Below are positions 8,522-13,432 of a stretch of DNA of 13,432 nt, one piece after another. The position numbers and the translations under genes are program-made. The DNA is taken from positions 1 to 13,432 of the forward strand of contig CAIVEA010000162.1 of NCBI GenBank assembly GCA_903904765.1, in the 5' to 3' direction. The stretch comes from an uncultured Chloroflexota bacterium. GTDB lineage: Bacteria; Chloroflexota; Anaerolineae; Aggregatilineales; Phototrophicaceae. Within the stretch, counting starts at the first letter, position 1; every line of letters starts with the position of its first letter. A model generated the notes under the pieces. It worked only from the letters and a program-made list of their open reading frames with translations, ran no database searches and was not told where the DNA came from.

Positions 8522-8830
8522 GTGTCGCGTAAATTCCAGCGCCGAACCGAGGATTTTGTGTGCGAACACTGCGGGCAGACCGTGGTGGGGGATGGCTATA
8601 CCAACCATTGCCCGCGCTGCCTGTGGAGCAAGCATGTGGACGAAAACCCCGGAGATCGGGCGGCGGAGTGCGGTGGCCTGATGCAGCCGGTGGGTGCAGA
8701 GCAGAAGCGTGGCGAGATCACGCTGGTACACCGCTGCGTGCGCTGCGGGCATGTGAAGCGCAACCGTGCCGCCGCTGCCGACGATTTTGACCGACTGCTG
8801 GCGGTGCTGGCGCTGGGCAACCGCTTCTGA
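8522..8830 (+). CDS. RNHCP domain-containing small zinc-ribbon protein
   Basis: A 102-residue protein of unknown function. The name-giving motif appears as TNHCPRCLWSKHVD (27-40; usual form RNHCPxCLxSxHVD), with Thr in place of the Arg. Three CxxC pairs (Cys14/17, Cys30/33, Cys72/75) plus Cys50 suggest one or two zinc-binding ribbons. The second half, EITLVHRCVRCGHVKRNRAAADD, matches the usual 'RCxxCG..k.NR.a.DD' ending of the family. The start is GTG at 8522 with only a weak ribosome-binding site; the ATG at 8505 is in another frame. It lies in the middle of the quinone genes, 47 bp before ubiA, but no known role links it to quinones, and its position may be fortuitous. No membrane segment or signal peptide is seen. 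Confidence 0.88.
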   Translation: MSRKFQRRTEDFVCEHCGQTVVGDGYTNHCPRCLWSKHVDENPGDRAAECGGLMQPVGAEQKRGEITLVHRCVRCGHVKRNRAAAADDFDRLLAVLALGNRF

Positions 8831-8862
8831 ACCGGACGGACTGACCAAAACCAACCTCACAT

Positions 8863-8869
8863 AAGGAGG
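8863..8869 (+). promoter_or_regulatory. Strong Shine-Dalgarno for the UbiA-family gene
   Basis: AAGGAGG lies 8 bases before the GTG at 8878. It is the best ribosome-binding site in the window and fixes the start of this gene despite its non-ATG codon. Confidence 0.9.
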
Positions 8870-8877
8870 GTCTGAAC

Positions 8878-9783
8878 GTGGCTCGATCTGCCGCGCCAAC
8901 CGCAATCCCGAAAACGTCCTTCTGGACGCGGGTCAAACTCTTTCTGGAACTCATCAAATTCGAGCATACCATTTTCGCGCTGCCCTTCGCCTATCTGGGG
9001 ATGGTACTGGCGGCGGGCGGCCTGCCCACCTTTCACCAGTTCTTCTGGGTGACGGTGGCGATGGCCTCTGCCCGCACGCTGGCCTTTGCCATCAATCGGC
9101 TGGCCGACCTGCGCTATGATGCCACCAACCCGCGCACCGCCCGCCGTCCTTCGGTGACGGGCGCGATCAGTCCGCAACTGATGATCGGCTTCGCGGTGCT
9201 GTCCTTGCTACTGCTGGGCGTGTCGGCGGCGCTGCTCAGTCCGCTGGCGCTGATTCTGTTCCCCGGCGCGCTGCTGTTCCTGCTGGGCTATTCATACACC
9301 AAACGATTCACTGCGCTGTGCCACTGGGTGCTGGGCTTCACCGATGGTCTTGCGCCGATGGGCGGCTGGATTGCGGTGCGCGGCAGCGTCTTTTCGCCGG
9401 AGGATTTGCCGGCGTGGTTGCTGATGTTTGCGGTCACGTTCTGGATTTCCGGCTTCGACCTGATCTACGCCTGTCAAGATGTGGAGCATGATCGGCAGGA
9501 AAAGCTGTACTCGTGGCCTAGCAAACGTGGGATGGCAGCGGCGCTGTTCATGGCGAAGGCCAACCATGTGCTGACTCTGCTGGTGCTGGCGTTGCTGGGA
9601 CTGGTGATGAGTCTGGGCTGGCCGTACTGGGTGGCGCTGCTGATTACGGCGGGGCTGCTGGCCTACGAAAACAGCATCGTCAAGCCGAACGATCTGTCGC
9701 GTTTGGGCGTGGCGTTCTTCAATATCAACTCGTATATCGCGCTGACCCTGTTCGCAGGGACGTTTCTGGCGCTGGTGATGTAG
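8878..9783 (+). CDS. ubiA: UbiA-family polyprenyltransferase (MqnP-like)
   Basis: Integral membrane enzyme that attaches a polyprenyl chain to an aromatic acceptor. It has 301 residues, mostly hydrophobic, with about 8-9 membrane helices. Both Asp-rich magnesium/pyrophosphate motifs are intact: NRLADLRYD (Asn73, Asp77, Asp81), followed by NPRTARRP, and DLIYACQDVEHD (Asp194, Asp201, Asp205). The YACQD...E..YSWPSKRG loop resembles the 'UbiA-like' group used for menaquinone via futalosine (MqnP, acting on 1,4-dihydroxy-6-naphthoate) as well as 4-hydroxybenzoate enzymes. The neighbouring UbiD, UbiX and MenG, and the lack of ubiquinone hydroxylases, favour MqnP. The GTG start is set by AAGGAGG. 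It is followed 15 bp later by ubiE, evidently in the same transcript. Confidence 0.93.
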   Translation: MARSAAPTAIPKTSFWTRVKLFLELIKFEHTIFALPFAYLGMVLAAGGLPTFHQFFWVTVAMASARTLAFAINRLADLRYDATNPRTARRPSVTGAISPQLMIGFAVLSLLLLGVSAALLSPLALILFPGALLFLLGYSYTKRFTALCHWVLGFTDGLAPMGGWIAVRGSVFSPEDLPAWLLMFAVTFWISGFDLIYACQDVEHDRQEKLYSWPSKRGMAAALFMAKANHVLTLLVLALLGLVMSLGWPYWVALLITAGLLAYENSIVKPNDLSRLGVAFFNINSYIALTLFAGTFLALVM

Positions 9784-9798
9784 TCGCGGGGATGGGGC

Positions 9799-10506
9799 AT
9801 GGCTCATTTACAGGGTAAAGAACGCGCTGCCTATGTGCAGGATATGTTCGGGCGCATCGCCGGACGCTATAACCTGATGAACCGCCTGATGACGGGCGGG
9901 CAGGATATGAAGTGGCGGCGCTTTGTGGTGCAGCAGGCTCATTTGCAGGCGGGTGACCATCTGCTCGATCTGGCGACCGGGACGGGCGATATTGCGTTCG
10001 AGGCGCTTAAATCCGTGCCGGACGTGCGTGTGGTGGGGGCGGATTTTTCCGTGCCGATGATGCGCGTGGGGCAGGCGCTGCCGATGGGACAGCGCGTGGG
10101 CTGGGCGGGCGCGGACGCGCTCAACCTGCCGTTTTCGGATGGCACGTTTCAGGCCGTCACCTCCGGCTATCTGGCGCGAAATGTGATTGATATTCCACGC
10201 ATGTTCGCAGAGCAACTGCGCGTATTGAAACCGGGCGGGCGAATCGTGGTGCTGGATAGTTCCCCGCCGCCAGCTAACTTGCTGCGCCCGTTCATCGAGA
10301 TTCACCTGCGCTACATCATCCCGCTGCTCGGTAAACTGGTGGCGGGCAAAAACGGCGCAGATGCTTACCAGTATTTGCCTAGCTCGACGCAAGCCTTCAA
10401 AACGCCGGAAGAACTGGCGGCGCTGATGCGGGCGGCGGGCATGCGGAATGTGCAGTACCGCACCTTCATGTTCGGCACGATGGCTGTGCATTGGGGTGAA
10501 AAATGA
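9799..10506 (+). CDS. ubiE: Demethylmenaquinone methyltransferase (UbiE/MenG)
   Basis: SAM-dependent C-methyltransferase that completes menaquinone from demethylmenaquinone. It has 235 residues, normal length. Seen: the family signature YVQDMFGRIAGRYNLMNRLMT (about 12-32), SAM motif I DLATGTGD (57-64), acidic VVGADFS, motif LARNVIDI, RVLKPGGRIVVLDSSPP, and the C-terminal block AYQYLPSSTQAF...MFGTMAVHWG typical of MenG/UbiE. The ATG at 9799 is preceded by GGGGATGGGGC. The last codons overlap the ubiX start as ATGA (10503-10506), indicating translational coupling. Whether it acts on a benzoquinone or a naphthoquinone cannot be told from sequence alone; context favours menaquinone. Confidence 0.95.
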   Translation: MAHLQGKERAAYVQDMFGRIAGRYNLMNRLMTGGQDMKWRRFVVQQAHLQAGDHLLDLATGTGDIAFEALKSVPDVRVVGADFSVPMMRVGQALPMGQRVGWAGADALNLPFSDGTFQAVTSGYLARNVIDIPRMFAEQLRVLKPGGRIVVLDSSPPPANLLRPFIEIHLRYIIPLLGKLVAGKNGADAYQYLPSSTQAFKTPEELAALMRAAGMRNVQYRTFMFGTMAVHWGEK

Positions 10507-11105
10507 GCGCCCCACAGCGGGTAATCGTCGGCATCTCCGGCGCGTCCGGCGTGATCTACGGCATTCGCCTGCTGGAAACGCTGGCGCAAGATCGTTCGGT
10601 GGAGTCGCACCTCATCCTCAGCCCGTCGGCCAAAGCCACTATCGCGCAGGAGACAGCGTGGAAGGTGAGTGATGTGGAGGCGCTGGCGACGGTGGTGCAT
10701 AAGCCGGGGGATGTGGGCGCGAGTATCGCCAGCGGTTCGTTCGATACGCTGGGCATGATTATCGCGCCGTGCAGCATCAAAACGCTCTCGTCCATCGCCA
10801 ACAGCTACGATGCTGACCTGATGACCCGCGCTGCCGATGTGCAGTTGAAAGAAGGCCGTCCGGTGCTGCTGATGGTGCGCGAAACCCCGCTGCACATCGG
10901 GCATTTGCGTCTGATGACGCAGGCTGCCGAGAACGGGGCGATCATCATGCCGCCTGTACCCGCCTTTTACGGGCTGCCCCAAACGGTGGATGACCTGATT
11001 AACGGCACAGTGGGGCGGGCGCTGGCGCGTATCGGTGTCAAGAATGATCTGTACTTCAAATGGTTGGGGATGAGCAAACCGCTTTCGCCGGAGGCCGGAA
11101 CATGA
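10503..11105 (+). CDS. ubiX: Flavin prenyltransferase UbiX
   Basis: Makes prenyl-FMN from FMN and dimethylallyl phosphate, the cofactor of UbiD. It has 200 residues, standard length. Seen: the FMN-binding GISGASGVIYG (10-20), the central PCSIKTLSSIA, the catalytic and phosphate-binding RETPLHIGHLRLM, and MPPVPAFYGLPQTVDDL with the conserved Tyr. The protein looks complete and active. It starts in a 4-bp ATGA overlap with ubiE and ends in another ATGA overlap with the PPOX gene, so the three are surely co-translated. UbiX, and UbiD upstream, match the MqnM/MqnL pair proposed for futalosine-type menaquinone synthesis. Confidence 0.96.
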   Translation: MSAPQRVIVGISGASGVIYGIRLLETLAQDRSVESHLILSPSAKATIAQETAWKVSDVEALATVVHKPGDVGASIASGSFDTLGMIIAPCSIKTLSSIANSYDADLMTRAADVQLKEGRPVLLMVRETPLHIGHLRLMTQAAENGAIIMPPVPAFYGLPQTVDDLINGTVGRALARIGVKNDLYFKWLGMSKPLSPEAGT

Positions 11106-11548
11106 GCGATTACCGTGAAGTGGTGCGAGCATTCCTGAAGGCGCAGTCCACGCTGTCACTGGCGACGGTGAACGCGGGCGGCCTACCGGAGGTCGCGCCG
11201 CTGTTCTACGTGTCCGACGATGCGTTGCGGCTGTACTGGCTGTCTTCTCCGAACAGCCGCCACAGCCAGAATTTGCTGGCACACCCGCGTGTGGCGGGGG
11301 CGGTGTATCCGACGGTGTGGAACTGGACGGACATCGCCGGTTTGCAGTTGGAAGGCGAAGCCTCCGATGTGACCGACCCGGCGCAGCGCGAACACATTCT
11401 GCAACTCTACCTCGCCAAGTTCAAATTGCCGGAGTCGTTTGCCAGCGCGATTGCCGCCAGCACCCTGTTCATGCTGCGCCCGACGTGGATGCGCTGGCTG
11501 AATAACAATGAGATGTTCGGCTTCAAGACCGAGATTCCGCTGCTGTAG
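11102..11548 (+). CDS. PPOX-fold pyridoxamine 5'-phosphate oxidase family protein (YhbP-like)
   Basis: A small protein (148 residues) with the split-barrel flavin-binding fold of pyridoxamine phosphate oxidases. Members bind FMN, F420 or heme, and the substrate here is unknown. Seen: STLSLATVNAGGLPEVAPLFYVSDD (first strands), LYWLSSPNSRHSQNLLAHPRVAGAVYP (flavin-binding strand and helix), IAGLQLEGEASDV and the C-terminal MFGFKTEIPLL, an arrangement like UPF0306/YhbP. The frame is open upstream to 11060 inside ubiX, but the ATG at 11102 overlaps the ubiX stop as ATGA and gives the family-like N-terminus. The tight coupling to ubiX, itself a flavin enzyme, suggests a role in flavin handling or quinone redox chemistry; this is inference only. 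Confidence 0.9.
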   Translation: MSDYREVVRAFLKAQSTLSLATVNAGGLPEVAPLFYVSDDALRLYWLSSPNSRHSQNLLAHPRVAGAVYPTVWNWTDIAGLQLEGEASDVTDPAQREHILQLYLAKFKLPESFASAIAASTLFMLRPTWMRWLNNNEMFGFKTEIPLL

Positions 11549-11556
11549 AGAGCAAG

Positions 11557-11647
11557 ACCCTCAACCCCCAACACTTCTCCCTCAGGGCGAAGGGCGCAAG
11601 GCGAAAACAGGAATTCGTAGGGACACGGCGTTCGCCGTGTCCCTACG
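11557..11647 (-). repeat. Dispersed palindromic intergenic repeat, second copy
   Basis: This lies between the convergent PPOX and dehydrogenase genes (gap 11549-11682, no gene seen). It contains a box at 11572-11594 with 22/23 identity to 3425-3447 in reverse complement, a 21-base spacer (14/21 alike), and a perfect palindrome at 11616-11647 with 15-base arms (CGTAGGGACACGGCG / CGCCGTGTCCCTACG). The palindrome could act as a bidirectional terminator or transcript end for the converging operons, although no U-run follows directly. Confidence 0.8.
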
Positions 11648-11682
11648 AAAGAATGGTTTTGGGGATCGCGGGGCGAGGTCGC

Positions 11683-12699
11683 TTATGGTGTGATGACCAC
11701 CTTGAGGACTTCTTCGCGGTTGTCGCGCACCAGCGCCATCGCCTCTGGCAGTTTCGCCAGCGGCATGACGTGGCTGATGAGCTGATTGCCATCCACATGC
11801 CCATCGCGCAGCAAGTCCAGCACCTGCGGGAAGTACAGCGCGGGCGCGGCGTGCGAGGCGCGGAGTTGCAGTTTCTTGAAGTGGAAATCGTTAGCATCGA
11901 AGCTGATGCGCGCTCCATCCCCGTATTGAATGCCGATGAACGACAGAATGCCGCCGTAGCGCATCAAGGGCATGGCCTGACCGATAGCCTCCACCGAGGC
12001 GGACACCAGCGCACGGTCTACGCCACCCTTGCGGAAATGACCGGGGGTGAGCGGGTTGTCGCGGGTGAGGATCACCTCGTCTGCGCCGAAGGCCGCCGCC
12101 ACCTGTGCCCGCCGTCCGCCGGAACGGTTGGCGGCATAAATTCGCGCCGCACCGCGCATCCGCGCCAGCGGGATCGCCATCAGCCCGATGGGGCCGAGGC
12201 CGAACATCAGCACTTCGTCACCCAGCGCAATATCGGCTACGCGCACCATATCTACCGCCACGCCAATCGGTTCGGTCAGGCAGGCGACCTCCGGCGTGAG
12301 GCCGCTGTAGGGGACGAGGCACTCACGCGGGGCGAGGATGTATTCGGCAAAGCCCATCGTGGCGTTTTGCCAGAAGTTTTTACCACGCGGACACAGATCG
12401 CTGCGCCCATTGCGGCACTGTTCGCACGTTCCGCAGTACGAGCCGCTTTCCAGCACCACACGGTCGCCCTCTTTGACGTGGGTAATGCCCGCTCCCACGC
12501 TCATCACCACGCCAGCCACTTCATGCCCGAATCCTTGCCATTCGGTGGCGAGGTGATTGGCATAGTGCATGTCTGTGCCGCAGATGCCGCACGCATCCAC
12601 TTTGACTAGCGCCCAATCGTCACGCACGTCGGGGATGGGGACTTCGCGCATTTCAAAGCCAAACGGCGCTTTCACAAAACCCGCCAGCATTGTTTTCAT
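11683..12699 (-). CDS. Zinc-dependent medium-chain alcohol/polyol dehydrogenase
   Basis: Medium-chain dehydrogenase/reductase of 338 residues, in the sorbitol/threonine dehydrogenase-like group; substrate unknown. Seen: catalytic zinc ligands Cys40 (GICGTD), His59-Glu60 (GFGHEVAG) and Glu143 (LTEPIG); the complete structural zinc set Cys89, Cys92, Cys95, Cys103; and the Rossmann loop GLGPIG (168-173). At the end of the second strand the sequence is AANRSGG (189-195), with no Asp/Glu to bind the NAD ribose, so NADP(H) may be preferred. The ATG at 12699 has AAAGGA about 7 bases upstream. The stop of the SUMF1-like gene is 44 bp upstream and carries a TATAAT-like box. The two may form an operon, though no functional link is evident. 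Confidence 0.94.
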   Translation of the reverse strand: MKTMLAGFVKAPFGFEMREVPIPDVRDDWALVKVDACGICGTDMHYANHLATEWQGFGHEVAGVVMSVGAGITHVKEGDRVVLESGSYCGTCEQCRNGRSDLCPRGKNFWQNATMGFAEYILAPRECLVPYSGLTPEVACLTEPIGVAVDMVRVADIALGDEVLMFGLGPIGLMAIPLARMRGAARIYAANRSGGRRAQVAAAFGADEVILTRDNPLTPGHFRKGGVDRALVSASVEAIGQAMPLMRYGGILSFIGIQYGDGARISFDANDFHFKKLQLRASHAAPALYFPQVLDLLRDGHVDGNQLISHVMPLAKLPEAMALVRDNREEVLKVVITP

Positions 12700-12742
12700 T
12701 CAATAGTCCTTTCCGAATCAATCACGCTCTTTTGTGCGCCGG

Positions 12743-12748
12743 ATTATA
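12743..12748 (-). promoter_or_regulatory. Possible -10 box upstream of the dehydrogenase gene
   Basis: A perfect TATAAT on the minus strand overlaps the stop codon of the SUMF1-like gene, 43 bp before the dehydrogenase ATG. The -35 at 17 bp (CTGCCG) is weak. In a GC-rich background the match is suggestive but not decisive. Confidence 0.35.
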
Positions 12749-13430
12749 GCGCAGGGACGGGGGCGCGGCAGACCACACGGAAGCCGAGGTCAGTGTCCCA
12801 CGTTCCTGTGAGGGCGGTGCTGCCGATCACGGTACGGCCTTCGCGGTGCATCCGCAACCCCTGACCGAGTGACGAGATGACCTTGCCCCAATCGGACTCG
12901 AAAGGCGGCTCGTCCCAGTCAACCGGTTGCGTCCACAGCCATTCGCGGTACAGGCCGCCCGAATCGGGGTCGGGGCGCGGGCCGCTGCGTTCGATCACAT
13001 CGGTAGGTTCGGGGTGCAGGAACAGGCGATCATTCGCCACCAGCCATTCTTCCATGCGCGGCAAATCTACTTGCCATGTCTGCGGGATGCGCTCCGCCAG
13101 CCGCAGGCGTTCGCCCATCCAGTGGCAGAACGGGATGACCTCGGTGCAGTAGATTTCGCCTGCCGGGGCGCTGTCCGGCAACTGCGGTTGCTGCCAGCGG
13201 GTGATGCACGGTTTTGTCCCGGTTTCTTTCAGGAACAGCGCGAACTGCCCGACGGTGACGGAGTGGCGGGCGGCACGGAACGGTTGCCGGACGGCGAGTC
13301 CCTGTTGAATTTCGATGTGCTGGTCAAGGCTACGGACGGTACTATGATCGAGAAAGTAGGTTTTGGCGGGGAAGATGCCCGTCCATTCGAGGTGGGAGAG
13401 CATGTCAGGCAGTTGCGGGGGCGCATTCAC
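12744..13430 (-). CDS. SUMF1/formylglycine-generating-enzyme-like domain protein, possibly truncated at window edge
   Basis: 228 residues are visible from a GTG at 13430, 2 bases from the window end, so the true start may lie outside. The fold is recognised from VTVGQFALFLKETGT (early FGE-like block), CHWMGERLRLAERIPQTWQVDLPRMEEWLVA (cf. 'YCxWLxxRL...yRLPTEAEWExA'), GLYREWLWTQPVDW (cf. 'GNVWEWxxD') and the C-terminal DLGFRVVCRA (cf. 'IGFRxV'). The region before DLGFRVV lacks the 'GGSWxxxxxxCRxAxR' segment and the paired active-site cysteines of true formylglycine-generating enzymes. It is therefore probably a binding or structural member, or another modifying enzyme, and not a sulfatase activator. 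No signal peptide is visible, and no sulfatase gene is nearby. Confidence 0.75.
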   Translation of the reverse strand: MNAPPQLPDMLSHLEWTGIFPAKTYFLDHSTVRSLDQHIEIQQGLAVRQPFRAARHSVTVGQFALFLKETGTKPCITRWQQPQLPDSAPAGEIYCTEVIPFCHWMGERLRLAERIPQTWQVDLPRMEEWLVANDRLFLHPEPTDVIERSGPRPDPDSGGLYREWLWTQPVDWDEPPFESDWGKVISSLGQGLRMHREGRTVIGSTALTGTWDTDLGFRVVCRAPVPAL

Positions 13431-13432
13431 AA

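Noticed and set aside
11060..11101. Upstream start for the PPOX gene
   Set aside because: It would overlap ubiX by 46 bases and add residues absent from the family; the ATGA overlap start is better.
11653..12609. Plus-strand open frame (318 codons) opposite the dehydrogenase gene
   Set aside because: It is rich in His/Arg/Gln with no recognisable domain; it is a shadow of the minus-strand dehydrogenase.

Overview
This 13.4 kb window is GC-rich, gene-dense bacterial chromosome. It reads as a conserved housekeeping region with some accessory genes and repeats, not as a mobile island. I infer a Chloroflexota (Anaerolineae-like) bacterium, with moderate confidence. The grounds are the dnaK-dnaJ-prmA order, a menaquinone-type UbiD/UbiA/UbiE/UbiX set, Uma2 and RNHCP-domain proteins, and short palindromic 'GTAGGGACACG...' intergenic repeats that I associate with that phylum. 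I see no rRNA, tRNA, CRISPR array, transposase or phage gene.

Layout, left to right. (1) Chaperone block, plus strand: dnaK (first few codons lie outside the window), a strong intrinsic terminator, dnaJ, then a 338-bp intergenic region, then prmA. That region holds a long hairpin over the dnaJ stop codon, a composite inverted repeat and a second strong terminator only 22 bp before the prmA start codon. (2) A minus-strand three-gene operon, Uma2 nuclease-like protein -> SDR oxidoreductase -> Nudix hydrolase, runs convergently into prmA, and the two terminal stop codons share one TTAA. (3) Uma2 and ubiD are divergent, with a perfect TATAAT on each strand between them. (4) Plus-strand quinone block: ubiD, a small zinc-ribbon (RNHCP) protein, a UbiA-family prenyltransferase, ubiE/menG, ubiX and a PPOX-fold flavoprotein. 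The last three genes are joined by 4-bp ATGA overlaps. (5) A second copy of the dispersed repeat, then, on the minus strand, a zinc-dependent medium-chain dehydrogenase and upstream of it a SUMF1-fold protein at the window edge.

How the genes fit together. DnaK and DnaJ form the Hsp70 system, and PrmA methylates ribosomal protein L11. In the quinone block, UbiX makes prenyl-FMN for the UbiD decarboxylase, the UbiA-like enzyme attaches the prenyl tail, and UbiE/MenG does the final methylation. With no ubiquinone hydroxylases or early men genes present, this best fits the late steps of menaquinone synthesis, probably the futalosine branch (MqnP/MqnL/MqnM-type enzymes).

The most notable observation is that the UbiD sequence has lysine at codon 283, where the family's catalytic E-x4-E/D glutamate is expected, although the rest of the active site looks intact. 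Next in interest are the terminator placed just before prmA, which looks like an attenuator, and the two oppositely oriented copies of a palindromic repeat family. I found no convincing wholly undescribed multi-gene system.
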